64,000 bases of DNA. Source: Sagittula sp048553715. Lineage in GTDB: Bacteria > Pseudomonadota > Alphaproteobacteria > Rhodobacterales > Rhodobacteraceae. The notes beneath the pieces are model-generated. The model did not search any database and had not been told where the DNA came from. It saw only the letters and a list, made by a program, of their open reading frames with translations. Position 1 is the first letter of the stretch. Every line of letters begins with the position of its first letter. Of this stretch, positions 1-8,665 are shown piece after piece. A program made the position numbers and the translations under genes. The stretch spans positions 236,424-300,423 of the forward strand of contig NZ_JBLZNC010000006.1 of assembly GCF_048553715.1 (NCBI RefSeq), in the 5' to 3' direction.

Positions 1-2
1 GC

Positions 3-596
3 CTAGCGTGCGTAACGGCAGGTACGCAGTTGTTGGCTGTAGGTCACCGCGCGGGACCCAACCTCGGAGGAGACGCGCAGCAGCCATGCCTTGGAGTTAT
101 AGGAGCCACGGCGATAGCCGGTCCGTCCCTCGTGATAGGCAAGGTAGTGGTTGCGTGCGTCCCACATGGGGATACCGAGCTGTTCGTTGGATTTCTTCAT
201 ATACCAGCCCATGAAGTCCGTCGCGTCGTGGATATTGTCGCGACGTGCGCCCCGGCGCCCCTTTTCGTTCAGGTATTCGTCCCAGGTGCCATCCAGCGCC
301 TGACTGTACCCGAAGGCCGAGCTTTGGCGACCAATCGGGATCACCCCCAGCGAATAGCGCAGCGGGGTGCGGGCATCCGAATCGAATTTGGATTCTTGGT
401 AAATTGTGGCCATCTGGACGTGCACCGGAACGCCCCAGCGACGTTCGGCAGCCTTGAAGGCGCGGTAATAGGTCGGGCGCTGCTGGAGAATCGAACAGGC
501 ATTATCCAGATTGTTGGGGGACGTGCCGGAACCACCGCCTCCCCCGCAGGACGCAACCAAAAGTAATATCACCAGCGCGCGAAAGAGTCTGCTCAT
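3..596 (-). CDS. Lytic transglycosylase (SLT-like) lipoprotein
   Basis: A 197-residue exported protein. The N-terminus is a lipoprotein signal peptide whose lipobox LVASC puts the acylated Cys at residue 17, followed by a glycine run. Residues 45-150 resemble the transglycosylase SLT (goose-lysozyme) fold, with a candidate catalytic Glu in YQESKF (residue 68) and a later AFGYSQ stretch typical of SLT domains. It probably cleaves peptidoglycan glycan strands from a periplasm-facing membrane anchor. The stop codon lies at the window's left edge, so the downstream context is not visible. Which SLT subfamily it belongs to is uncertain. Confidence 0.8.
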   Translation of the reverse strand: MSRLFRALVILLLVASCGGGGGSGTSPNNLDNACSILQQRPTYYRAFKAAERRWGVPVHVQMATIYQESKFDSDARTPLRYSLGVIPIGRQSSAFGYSQALDGTWDEYLNEKGRRGARRDNIHDATDFMGWYMKKSNEQLGIPMWDARNHYLAYHEGRTGYRRGSYNSKAWLLRVSSEVGSRAVTYSQQLRTCRYAR

Positions 597-780
597 GTGC
601 CTCTCGCGTCATTTGTTTTTCATTGCGAACATTTTAACGCAACTCTGGCTAAGTGGAAATCACAATTCACGAGGACTGGCGGGGAATTGCAGGCGCTGCG
701 GTGGGGAATAGGGTGCCCTAACGTCATCCAACTGTTTGTCGGGTCACGACAATGTGTTTCTGGCGAATCTTTGGCAATAG

Positions 781-809
781 TTGGACAAAGGGGGCTGGGC
801 TTCGATACT
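781..809 (+). promoter_or_regulatory. Candidate sigma70-type promoter of hspQ
   Basis: TTGGAC (781-786) and GATACT (804-809) are separated by 17 bases and sit about 27 bases before the hspQ ATG. The match to consensus is moderate and no start site can be seen directly. A heat-shock sigma factor site could be intended instead, since HspQ is usually heat induced, but I do not see a clear one. Confidence 0.35.
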
Positions 810-835
810 ATAGGGCCAGATCAAAGGTGGAGCTT

Positions 836-1162
836 ATGCTGAAGACACGTGCAAAATATCACCTGGGACAGGTTGTCCGGCATCGCAAACATCCGTTTCG
901 CGGTGTGGTGTTTGACGTGGATCCGGAATTCGCCAACACCGAGGAATGGTATGAATCCATCCCCGAGGAAGCACGCCCTGCCAAGGGGCAGCCGTTTTAC
1001 CATCTGCTCGCAGAAAATGACCAAAGCTTTTACGTGGCTTACGTGTCCGAGCAGAACCTTGTGGCCGATTATTCCGGCGAGCCGGTCGACCACCCTGACA
1101 TTCCCGACCTGTTCGGCAAATTCAACGATGGCAGCTACGAGCTGCATTTCGCGTTGAACTGA
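836..1162 (+). CDS. hspQ: Heat shock protein HspQ
   Basis: A 108-residue protein with the HspQ/YccV-like (hemimethylated DNA-binding) signature: an N-terminal YHLGQVVRHRKHPFRGVV stretch followed by the conserved QPFYHLLAEN and YVSEQNL segments. In enterobacteria HspQ enhances Lon proteolysis and destabilises mutant DnaA. The start is the ATG at 836, preceded by AGGTGGA at about 8 bases; an in-frame ATG 84 bases upstream would add a non-homologous tail and is rejected. The gene is monocistronic and convergent with ltaE, with a shared terminator hairpin between them. Confidence 0.93.
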   Translation: MLKTRAKYHLGQVVRHRKHPFRGVVFDVDPEFANTEEWYESIPEEARPAKGQPFYHLLAENDQSFYVAYVSEQNLVADYSGEPVDHPDIPDLFGKFNDGSYELHFALN

Positions 1163-1190
1163 TTCTCTCTCGCTCTCTCGTAGCAAGCCG

Positions 1191-1218
1191 AAGGCGGTCC
1201 TTTACAGGGCCGCCTTTA
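1191..1218. terminator. Terminator hairpin shared by hspQ and ltaE
   Basis: A 10-bp stem (AAGGCGGTCC paired with GGGCCGCCTT, one G-T wobble) encloses the loop TTTACA. On the plus strand it is followed by a short T run. The ltaE stop codon (TAA on the minus strand, 1202-1204) lies in the loop, so the hairpin's far arm is downstream of ltaE and its near arm is in ltaE's last codons. Confidence 0.6.
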
Positions 1219-2245
1219 GCTTTTGCAGAAAGCAGTCGATGTCCGCATCCGTCAGGTTCCAGTCGCAAACCAGTCGCCCGCGCACCATGTCATCGGGACC
1301 GGCGTGGGCCGCGCGCATGTCGTAATACATCGCCCCTTCGGCCTGCAGCGCATCATGGATGCGGCGTGGTGCCTGAAAGTAGATCAGATTGGCAGGCGTC
1401 TGCGTCAGAATCTCGATGCCTTCGGCGCGCAGCCCCGCGACCAACCGCGCACAGCGGTCATTGGCGGATTGCGCCAGCGTCAGCCACAGACCGTCCCTGA
1501 GATAGCCGTTCATCTGCGCCGCGAGGTAGCGGTGTTTGGACAAAAGATGCCCTGACCGCATCCGGCGGAAGGGCAGGCCCTGCGCCCGCGCGGGATCAAA
1601 GAAAATCACCGCTTCCACCGCCATGCAGCCGTTTTTCGTGCCGCCGAAGACCGCCACGTCGACGCCCGCTTTCCACGTCATCTCCGCGGGGGTGCAGCCC
1701 AGATGGGCGCAGGCATTGGCGAACCGCGCGCCGTCCAGATGCACCAGCAGGCCGTTGTCATGGGCCTGTTTGGCCAGCGCCCTGATCTCGTCCAGCGTAT
1801 AGACATTGCCGCGCTCGGTCGTGTTGGTCAGCGACAGCGCGCCGCGATCGAATTGATGCACGTCGCCGGTGTTCCAAAAGGACAGCGCATCGGACAGGGC
1901 GGCGGGGGTGATCTTGTCGTCTTTGCAGACCGGCACCAGTTTGGCCCCGCCGCTGTAGAATTCCGGCGCGCCGCATTCATCCACGTGGATGTGGGCCAGA
2001 CCGGAGCAATAGACCGCCTGATAGGGCTGGACGATTGTCGCCAGCGCCAAAGCGTTGGAGGCGGTCCCCCCCGGCATCAGGAAAACTTCGGCCTCCGGCG
2101 CCTCGAACAGATCCCGCAGGGCCGCACGCGCGGCGGTGGTGTGCGGATCATTGCCGTAGCCGTGGTGGTAGCCGGTGTTGGCCTCTGCCATGGCTTGCAT
2201 CACTTGCGGGTGCACCGTTCCGGAGTTGTCAGAGGCAAAGAACAT
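1202..2245 (-). CDS. ltaE: Low-specificity L-threonine aldolase
   Basis: A 347-residue PLP-dependent fold-type I enzyme that cleaves L-threonine/L-allo-threonine to glycine and acetaldehyde. Visible motifs: the N-terminal SDNSGTVHP, the HLDGARF Asp (171) that contacts the PLP ring nitrogen, and the Schiff-base Lys 204 in GGTKNG. The length matches the beta-eliminating lyase/threonine aldolase family. It is the last gene of a minus-strand run that begins with a sulfotransferase and includes ribF and a PLP homeostasis protein; 30 bases separate it from ycgN. Confidence 0.93.
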   Translation of the reverse strand: MFFASDNSGTVHPQVMQAMAEANTGYHHGYGNDPHTTAARAALRDLFEAPEAEVFLMPGGTASNALALATIVQPYQAVYCSGLAHIHVDECGAPEFYSGGAKLVPVCKDDKITPAALSDALSFWNTGDVHQFDRGALSLTNTTERGNVYTLDEIRALAKQAHDNGLLVHLDGARFANACAHLGCTPAEMTWKAGVDVAVFGGTKNGCMAVEAVIFFDPARAQGLPFRRMRSGHLLSKHRYLAAQMNGYLRDGLWLTLAQSANDRCARLVAGLRAEGIEILTQTPANLIYFQAPRRIHDALQAEGAMYYDMRAAHAGPDDMVRGRLVCDWNLTDADIDCFLQKLKAAL

Positions 2246-2275
2246 GGGCGGGCTCCTATTGATGGGGGTGGCGGC

Positions 2276-2746
2276 TCACTGCGGCTCGTCGATGATGTGG
2301 TCTTCCCAATCTTCATCGTCGATGTCGAATTCCGGGACGGTCATGCCCTGCATGGACACGCCCGCGCGGTGAACGCTTTCGGGATCGCCAGAGACCAGCG
2401 GATGCCACGGGTACAGCGGTTTGTTGTTCCACAGCAGCTTGTAGGCGCAGGTTTCCGGCATCCAGTACAGGTGCTGGGGCAGGTTGTCCGCCGACAGCAC
2501 GATACATTCCGGCACGAACTGGTGGCGGATGGGATATTGCGCGCAGCGGCAGGTGGCATCGTCGAACAGCCGACAAGCGATGCGGGTCAGGGCGACCTCG
2601 GCGGTGTCCTCGTCCTCGAGCTTGTTCATGCAGCATTTGCCACAGCCGTCACACAGCGCTTCCCATTCGTCTTTGGACATCTCTGTCAGACGTTTGGATT
2701 CCCAGAAACGGGGCGGCAGATCGGGGCGGGCGATGGGGTCGGTCAC
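2276..2746 (-). CDS. YcgN family cysteine-cluster protein
   Basis: A 156-residue cytoplasmic protein of the YcgN/UPF0260 family. The conserved Cys set is visible: CDGCGKCC near the N-terminus, then CRLF, CRCAQYP and CAYKLLW, consistent with a metal or Fe-S site. Its biochemical role is not established. I place the start at GTG 2746, where it overlaps the ribF stop in a GTGA junction; a longer reading would enter ribF in another frame. Translation is probably coupled to ribF. Confidence 0.88.
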   Translation of the reverse strand: MTDPIARPDLPPRFWESKRLTEMSKDEWEALCDGCGKCCMNKLEDEDTAEVALTRIACRLFDDATCRCAQYPIRHQFVPECIVLSADNLPQHLYWMPETCAYKLLWNNKPLYPWHPLVSGDPESVHRAGVSMQGMTVPEFDIDDEDWEDHIIDEPQ

Positions 2747-3675
2747 AGCGCGGCCAAAATGCTGCGGGCCTGCGCGCAATCCGCATCCATCTGTGTAATC
2801 AGCGCCTGCAGCCCGTCAAATTTCAGCTCCGGGCGGAGATATTCGACCAGCCCCACAGACAGGGTGCTGCCGTAAAGATCGCCGGTAAAGTCGAACAGGA
2901 AGGTTTCGATATTGGGAACCTCGCCGTTGAACATCGGGCGCACACCGATGGAGGCCGCGCCATGATAGCTGCCCTTATGCGGGCCGTCGCGCACGTCCAC
3001 CAGCACCGCATAGACGCCGAATTTCGGCGGGTGCAGCCCCTCGATTGACATGTTCGCGGTGGGATAGCCCAACTCGCGGCCGCGTTGTTCGCCGCCGATC
3101 ACCATGCCTTCGATGCGGTGCCAATGGCCCAGAAGCTGCGCGGCATCGCGGGGGCGGCCCTCGGTCAGCGCATGGCGGATCGCGGTTGAGGAGACCACCA
3201 GACCGTCTGTCTGCATCAGGTCGGCCACAGTCACGGTAAAGCCCATCTCGGCGCCATAGCGGGTCAGTTCTGTCACGGTGCCGGCACGGCCTTTGCCGAA
3301 ACAGAAATCGGCCCCCACCACCACATTGCGCAGGCCCAGCCCTTTGCAGATGACACGTTCTGCAAATTCGCGCGGCGACAGCGACGCCATCGCGGTGTTG
3401 AAATTCAGCTGATACAGCACATCCACGCCCAGCTTTTCCAGCCGCGCGGCGCGGGCCTCGGCGCTCATCAGGCGGAAGGATGGGGCATCGGGGGCAAAGT
3501 ATTCGCGCGGGTGCGGCTCAAAGGTCATCACGCCCAATGGCGCATCGGGCAGCACCTTACGGGCCAGCGCGATGATGCCCTGATGGCCCCGGTGGACCCC
3601 GTCGAAATTGCCGATGGCCGCGCTGGCGCCACGGTCCTCGGCTTGGGTGTATTGGTAATCTCTGACGATGCGCAT
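2743..3675 (-). CDS. ribF: Bifunctional riboflavin kinase/FAD synthetase
   Basis: A 310-residue enzyme that phosphorylates riboflavin to FMN and adenylylates FMN to FAD. The N-terminal nucleotidyltransferase domain carries GNFDGVHRGHQ (HxGH at residues 28-31) and a VVSSTAIR ISSTxxR-like motif; the C-terminal flavokinase domain has GRELGYPTANM. The start is set at the ATG at 3675; the frame is open about 180 bases further upstream, but those codons overlap the 3' end of the MocR gene and have no homology. It lies 76 bases after that regulator and shares a 4-base overlap with ycgN. Confidence 0.95.
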   Translation of the reverse strand: MRIVRDYQYTQAEDRGASAAIGNFDGVHRGHQGIIALARKVLPDAPLGVMTFEPHPREYFAPDAPSFRLMSAEARAARLEKLGVDVLYQLNFNTAMASLSPREFAERVICKGLGLRNVVVGADFCFGKGRAGTVTELTRYGAEMGFTVTVADLMQTDGLVVSSTAIRHALTEGRPRDAAQLLGHWHRIEGMVIGGEQRGRELGYPTANMSIEGLHPPKFGVYAVLVDVRDGPHKGSYHGAASIGVRPMFNGEVPNIETFLFDFTGDLYGSTLSVGLVEYLRPELKFDGLQALITQMDADCAQARSILAAL

Positions 3676-3751
3676 AGCTTCGCAGTTAGAGCATTCGCGC
3701 CAAAGGGGAAACCGATTTTCTTGCGCTTTTTCATCGCGCAGGGGCGGTTGT

Positions 3752-5209
3752 TCAGAATGCGCCTGCGATGCGGGCAATGCCCTCGGCGATGCGGTCGCGG
3801 GCAATAGAGCTGTATCCCAAACGGTAGTGATTGCGCGGCGCGTCCGGCCCGGCAAAGAACGGCTGGCCCGGTTCGATCAACACGCCTTGGGCGCGCAAGG
3901 TCTGCGCCACTTCTGCCATGTCGCAGCCCTCTGGCCCGCGCATCCACAGGGCAGAGCCGCCATGCGGCGCCATGCCTGCGATGGTCAGCCCGTGTTCGTT
4001 GGCGGCGCGCTCTATCTCGGCGCGGCGGTCGGCCAGCGCGCGTCCGATCCGGCGGACCAGCGTGTCGTAATGGCCCAAGGATAGAAACCGCGCGACGGTG
4101 CGTTGCGTATGTCCGGGCGGGTGCCGCAGGACAGAGGCGCGCAGCGCACGGGCCTCGCGGATAAAGGGGGCGGCCCCCACCAGATAGCCAAGCCGCAAAC
4201 CGGGGAAGAGCGATTTGGAAAAGCTGCCCACATAGATCACCCGCCCCGCATCATCGAGACTTTTGAGCGCGGGCGACGGGGGTTTGAGATAGGCCATCTC
4301 GAATTCGTAGTCATCCTCGATCACCAGCGCATCCAAGTCGGCGGCGCGGTCCAGCAGCGCGGTGCGGCGTGCCATCGGCAGCGTTGTCGAGGTGGGGCAT
4401 TGATGGCTGGGGGTGGTGTAGATGACCCGCGTGCCTTGCGGGATCGCGTCAGGCGGCAGGCCATCCGCGTCCACAGGGATCGGGGTAAGCTCCGCATGCA
4501 CCTGATGCAGCAGGCGGCGCGTTGTGGGGTAGGCGGGATCTTCGACCGCCACCTTTTGGCCGCGCGCCAGCAGTTGGGTCGCCAGCCACAGGGCATTCTG
4601 TGCGCCCAGCGTGATCAGGATTTCGTCGGGATGGACGTGGATGCCCCGCCGCGGCAGGATCTGGCGGGCGATAAATTCGACCAACTCGGGATCGTCGGCG
4701 TCGAATTGATCCTGCGTCAGGGCGTTGAAATCCCGCGCCCCCAAGGCCTGCATTGCACACAGCCGCCAGTTGGCGTGATCGAACAATGTCGGATCCACCT
4801 GACCGTAGACAAAGGGGTAGGGGTAGCGCGCCCAATCCGCAGGTCGTCCCATGTCAAAGGCCGGCCCATCAGCATAGCGCTGTGTCAGCTTTTGCGGCCA
4901 GTCGACGGTGCCCGCCTGTGGGCGCGGCGGGGCAAAGCGCGGCGGTTCCGGCGCCTCGTCCGAGACATAATACCCCGACCGCCCCCGCGCCGACAGGTAA
5001 TCATTGGCGACCAGTTCGGTATAGGCGGCGCTGACGGTGATGCGGCTCACGCCCAGATGGCGCGCCAAGGCACGGGTCGAGGGCAGCTTTTCCCCACGTG
5101 CGAACCGCCCCGACAGGATGCCCTGCGCCACCATCTGCTGGATGCGCGCATGCAGCGTGCCCTGCGCATCGCGCGATAGATGGAAAACTTCGACAGGGAT
5201 GGAGGCCAT
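3752..5209 (-). CDS. MocR/PdxR-family transcriptional regulator
   Basis: A 485-residue MocR protein: an N-terminal GntR-type winged helix (about residues 10-80, with LPSTRALARHLGVSR) joined to a fold-type I aminotransferase-like domain. The PLP Lys is Lys332 in SFSKSLFPGLRLGY and the domain also shows EDDYEFE. MocR members such as PdxR sense PLP and control vitamin B6 synthesis or salvage. It lies 51 bases downstream of yggS, a PLP homeostasis gene, on the same strand, which fits a B6-related role, but the target genes cannot be read from the sequence. Confidence 0.9.
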   Translation of the reverse strand: MASIPVEVFHLSRDAQGTLHARIQQMVAQGILSGRFARGEKLPSTRALARHLGVSRITVSAAYTELVANDYLSARGRSGYYVSDEAPEPPRFAPPRPQAGTVDWPQKLTQRYADGPAFDMGRPADWARYPYPFVYGQVDPTLFDHANWRLCAMQALGARDFNALTQDQFDADDPELVEFIARQILPRRGIHVHPDEILITLGAQNALWLATQLLARGQKVAVEDPAYPTTRRLLHQVHAELTPIPVDADGLPPDAIPQGTRVIYTTPSHQCPTSTTLPMARRTALLDRAADLDALVIEDDYEFEMAYLKPPSPALKSLDDAGRVIYVGSFSKSLFPGLRLGYLVGAAPFIREARALRASVLRHPPGHTQRTVARFLSLGHYDTLVRRIGRALADRRAEIERAANEHGLTIAGMAPHGGSALWMRGPEGCDMAEVAQTLRAQGVLIEPGQPFFAGPDAPRNHYRLGYSSIARDRIAEGIARIAGAF

Positions 5210-5260
5210 GGGATCAGCTTATTGTCGCAGCACCGCGCACGCAATCCGGCGCGCAGGGCG

Positions 5261-5914
5261 TCAGGTCGGCGTGCGTTCCCCGAAGATGGCAGAGCCCACG
5301 CGGATATGTGTCGCGCCAAAGGCAATCGCCTGCTCGAAATCGCTGCTCATGCCCATAGACAGGCCGGACAGCCCATTGCGCGCGGCGATCTTGGCCAGCA
5401 GGGCGAAATGCAGCGACGGAGTTTCGTCCACCGGGGGGATACACATCAGCCCGCGCACGGGCAGATCCAGCGCGCGGCATTCCGCGATAAAACCATCGGT
5501 CTCGGCGGGCAGAACGCCTGCTTTTTGCTCCTCGGCGCCGGTGTTGACCTGCACGAACAGGTCGGGGCAGGCGCCGGTTTCCTGTGCCAGCCGCGCGATG
5601 GCCTGCGCCAGCTTGGGGCGGTCAACCGAATGGATCGCGTCAAAGAACCCCATAGCGGCGCGCGCCTTGTTGCTTTGCAGCGGGCCGATCAGATGCAGTT
5701 CGATCCCGTCGAATTGGTCTTTGAACGGGGGCCAGCGGTCCTGAGCCTCTTGGACGCGGTTCTCGCCATAGACGCGGTGGCCCTCGGCCAGTACGGCCTC
5801 GACACGGTCGGCGGGCTGCACCTTGCTGACAGCGATCAGTTGCACATCGGCACGGTCGCGCCCGGCGTCGGAACAGGCCTTTGCGATGCGCGTTTCAATA
5901 TCTGTCAGTCCCAT
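5261..5914 (-). CDS. YggS-family PLP homeostasis protein
   Basis: A 217-residue single-domain alanine-racemase-like TIM barrel (YggS/PROSC/PLPBP family) that binds and buffers PLP and has no known catalytic activity. The PLP Lys is Lys31 in IAVSKVQP; YGENRVQEAQ and the C-terminal phosphate-binding GLSMGMSSDFEQAI and RVGSAIFG are present. The start at ATG 5914 overlaps the end of the sulfotransferase gene by 10 bases. An ATG five codons further upstream is possible. The next gene downstream is a MocR-type PLP-binding regulator. Confidence 0.94.
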   Translation of the reverse strand: MGLTDIETRIAKACSDAGRDRADVQLIAVSKVQPADRVEAVLAEGHRVYGENRVQEAQDRWPPFKDQFDGIELHLIGPLQSNKARAAMGFFDAIHSVDRPKLAQAIARLAQETGACPDLFVQVNTGAEEQKAGVLPAETDGFIAECRALDLPVRGLMCIPPVDETPSLHFALLAKIAARNGLSGLSMGMSSDFEQAIAFGATHIRVGSAIFGERTPT

Positions 5915-7365
5915 GGCGTGTCTCCCCAAGCGGTGATGAACGGGGCCAGTTCATCCGCATATCTGCGCCATGCGGCCCGGCGTCCGGTGTGGATCGGTTG
6001 GCGCACCTGCGCCAGACTAAGCGTTTTGACGCTGGTGTTTTGCGTGTGAAAGGCAAGGCAGCGATCATCCCACAGCAGGCCTGCGGCGTCGATCAACGCG
6101 CGCGCCTGAGGGTCGGGATCGCTGACCAGATCCTCGTAATGGATGGTGTGAATGCGTCCGGGCATCTGCTCCTGCCACCACGCGACCTGCGCGCGAAAGG
6201 CTTTGATCTCCGTGGCGATGTGGCCAAGGTCATTGGCGTAGCGGTGCGTGCCGAGCCGAAAGGCATTGCGGTAGATCGACAGGGCGATGTCGCGCGGATC
6301 GCGGTGCACCACGATCAGCCGCGCCTGTGGCAGACAGGCGGCAATCAGGCCAAAGATCAGCTGGCTGCGAATGGATTTATCGGTGACCACCCCTTGTGTG
6401 GCCTGCGTTTCGCGGCGCACCAAACGGGCGTAGCTGTCGGCAAAGGCTGTGCGTTGGTCGGCAAGGATGGCATCAAGATGCGGCATCTGATCGGCCGTCC
6501 CGAAAAGCCTGCGGGATTCGCGCAAGGCGTGTCCCATCTCGCCACCGGCTGTGGCCTGCGGATGCGCCGCGATGATCTGCTCCACCAGCGTTGTGCCGGA
6601 GCGGGGCATTCCGGTGACAAACACGGGCGACAGCTCTGCCGTGTCCGTTGGCGGCGAGAGATCCGCCCCGTCCTGGGCGCGCTGATAGGCCTGCCATTCC
6701 GCCGCGCGGGCATCCATGTCGGCGGGGGCCAGACGGGCCTGTGCTGCATTCGCCGCGTCCAGATAGCGGAACACCTGATCGTTGGCGCCTGTGTCCTCGG
6801 CCGCCTTGGCCAGCGCGAAGCCAAGGTTCATACGGCCATGATCGTTCAGACGCTTGTCCGACCACAGCTTGCGCGCCTGCGCCAGCAGCGGCTCCCCCTT
6901 GAACGCCTTGGTCACCGCAAAGAGCATGCGATACAGCTCGCTTTCCTGCGGGTGCTTTTTCAGCAGTTTGCGCAGCAGCGTTTCCGCCTCGTCAAAGCGC
7001 CCGTGGCGTTGCAGGGCCAGCGCCTTGTCCGCGCGGGGCTTGATGTCCTTGGGGGCCAGCGCGATGCGCGCATCATGCAGGGCCAGCACGCGGTCGGTGT
7101 CCCCCAACAGGTCAAAGATCTGGAGGGCCAGATCGATAAGGGCAGGGCTGTCGGGGCGTTTGGTCAGGGCGGCGTCAATGGCCTTGGCCGCGGCGGGACT
7201 GTCGCCAAGACGGTCGAGCGCGCGGGCGAGTTGGAAATTCACCTCGGGCGCATGGCCGGTGGGCAGCAGCAGACTGCGCAACAGGGCGGCGGCCTTATCG
7301 GGCTGGCCGGTGCGGATCATGGACTGGGCCTGATCGAACTGCGCCTTGATCTGAGAGGGGGTCAT
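5905..7365 (-). CDS. TPR-containing sulfotransferase
   Basis: A 486-residue protein. Residues 1-220 are helical TPR-like repeats (FDEAETLLRKLLKKHP is typical). The C-terminal half is a PAPS-dependent sulfotransferase domain: the 5'-phosphosulfate loop is TGMPRSGTT (about residue 252-260) and the 3'-phosphate site is LIVVHRDPRDIALS. The acceptor is unknown; such proteins in roseobacters are often linked to glycan or protein tyrosine sulfation. The start at ATG 7365 has AGGA upstream; beginning at 7422 instead would swallow the porin terminator, which argues against it. Confidence 0.85.
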   Translation of the reverse strand: MTPSQIKAQFDQAQSMIRTGQPDKAAALLRSLLLPTGHAPEVNFQLARALDRLGDSPAAAKAIDAALTKRPDSPALIDLALQIFDLLGDTDRVLALHDARIALAPKDIKPRADKALALQRHGRFDEAETLLRKLLKKHPQESELYRMLFAVTKAFKGEPLLAQARKLWSDKRLNDHGRMNLGFALAKAAEDTGANDQVFRYLDAANAAQARLAPADMDARAAEWQAYQRAQDGADLSPPTDTAELSPVFVTGMPRSGTTLVEQIIAAHPQATAGGEMGHALRESRRLFGTADQMPHLDAILADQRTAFADSYARLVRRETQATQGVVTDKSIRSQLIFGLIAACLPQARLIVVHRDPRDIALSIYRNAFRLGTHRYANDLGHIATEIKAFRAQVAWWQEQMPGRIHTIHYEDLVSDPDPQARALIDAAGLLWDDRCLAFHTQNTSVKTLSLAQVRQPIHTGRRAAWRRYADELAPFITAWGDTPWD

Positions 7366-7401
7366 GCCGGTCCTGACTGTGTCATGCCCCGTGCTTGAAC
7401 C

Positions 7402-7434
7402 AAAAGAAAAGAGCGGACGCAAGCGCCCGCTCTT
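7402..7434 (-). terminator. Rho-independent terminator of the porin gene
   Basis: On the minus strand the stem AAGAGCGGGCG / CGTCCGCTCTT (11 bp, one wobble) closes the loop CTTG and is followed by TTTTCTTTT. It begins 25 bases after the porin stop. Confidence 0.8.
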
Positions 7435-7458
7435 CCCTAAGCCGAATGGCTGGTGTCC

Positions 7459-8397
7459 TTAGAAGGACATTGCCAGACCCAGCGAGAAGTTGTCACGCTC
7501 TTCGCCGTCAGCGTAACCAGCCTGAACTGCCAGACCGCCGCCGAGGTCGTAGGTCGCAACCAGTGCGTAACCGTCGGTCTCTTCGCCGTCCACGTCATAG
7601 ACGCCGTAGTTGGCGGCCAGACCCAGAGCGTTCATTTCGTAACCCAGACCGATGCCGGTGTAAGTCTGCTCTTCCAGACCTGCGCCCCATGCTTCGGAGT
7701 AGTTCACAGCAACTTTCAGGCCGTTGGCCAGAGTTGCGTCTGCGGACACGCCGAGGATCTCGTCGTACTGAGCAACGCCATCGTTCTCGTCGTCACGGGT
7801 CTGGTAACCCAGGCCCAGGCCAACTGCGGTGCCAGCGAAGTCTGCGGTGTACTTCACACCAACGCCGTAAACAGCGTCGTCGTCGCCATCGTCGTCCATT
7901 TCAGCGGAGATCGCAGCTGCGAAGTCAGCGAAGGAGTAGGTTGCGCGAGCAACTTGACCGTCGAAGGTGCCGTCGAAGCCGGAGTTGCCGTTGTAGCCGG
8001 CGTGATCGGTTTCGGTGTCGTCGATGGTGCCGCCGACCAGAGCAGTTTCCTGCAGGGCCCAGTCGAATGCGCCGTCGGTGTCGCCCATGTCCAGACGTGC
8101 GTTGCCGTAGGCCAGGAACCAGGTTGCGCCGTCATCGTCTTGGCCGTTCAGTGTGTTGTCGCCCTCGTCGAGGTCGATTTTCGCACCGAAGGTCAGGCCG
8201 TTGTCTGCTTCGCCGGTCATGGTGAAGACGACTTCGACGTCGGTGAAGAACTGGGTTACGCCGCTGTCATCGGAAGCAGTTGCATAACGCTCACCGCCGA
8301 CGATACCAACTTCTGCGGAGCCGGAGACAGTCACTTCTGCTGCGGCTGCGCCTGCAAAACCGACCAGTGCGGTGGTCGCGAACAGGATGTTTTTCAT
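7459..8397 (-). CDS. Outer-membrane porin
   Basis: A 312-residue Gram-negative porin of the Rhodobacter type. It has a signal peptide (MKNILFATTALVGFAGAAAA), acidic alternating beta-strand sequence throughout, and a terminal Phe in GLAMSF, the usual outer-membrane insertion signal. It forms a general diffusion channel. The start is the ATG at 8397 with GAGGGAAA directly upstream; an in-frame ATG four codons earlier would place the signal peptide badly. Codon use looks more biased than that of the neighbours, as expected of a highly expressed gene. A strong terminator follows. Confidence 0.92.
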   Translation of the reverse strand: MKNILFATTALVGFAGAAAAEVTVSGSAEVGIVGGERYATASDDSGVTQFFTDVEVVFTMTGEADNGLTFGAKIDLDEGDNTLNGQDDDGATWFLAYGNARLDMGDTDGAFDWALQETALVGGTIDDTETDHAGYNGNSGFDGTFDGQVARATYSFADFAAAISAEMDDDGDDDAVYGVGVKYTADFAGTAVGLGLGYQTRDDENDGVAQYDEILGVSADATLANGLKVAVNYSEAWGAGLEEQTYTGIGLGYEMNALGLAANYGVYDVDGEETDGYALVATYDLGGGLAVQAGYADGEERDNFSLGLAMSF

Positions 8398-8665
8398 TGT
8401 TTCCCTCATGTGTTCAAAGGCACGTACCAAGCCGTTGCCGGCTGTGATGACGTTTCTATGCGCCCCCCGACCCTTTGTTTGCAAGCCGGACCAAAACCGC
8501 AGCGGTCCAAAGCGAATTTGTGATGCGCAATTGCCACAAGGTTTGCGTCGGTCCGGTTTTATTACATAGAATTGGGCAGAAACCTGCCGACGACTGATGG
8601 GTTGCCGGTGACGGGCTGTCGCATTAATGAAATGGCAACAGGCATTCTCGGTGGGAGTAGATAAC

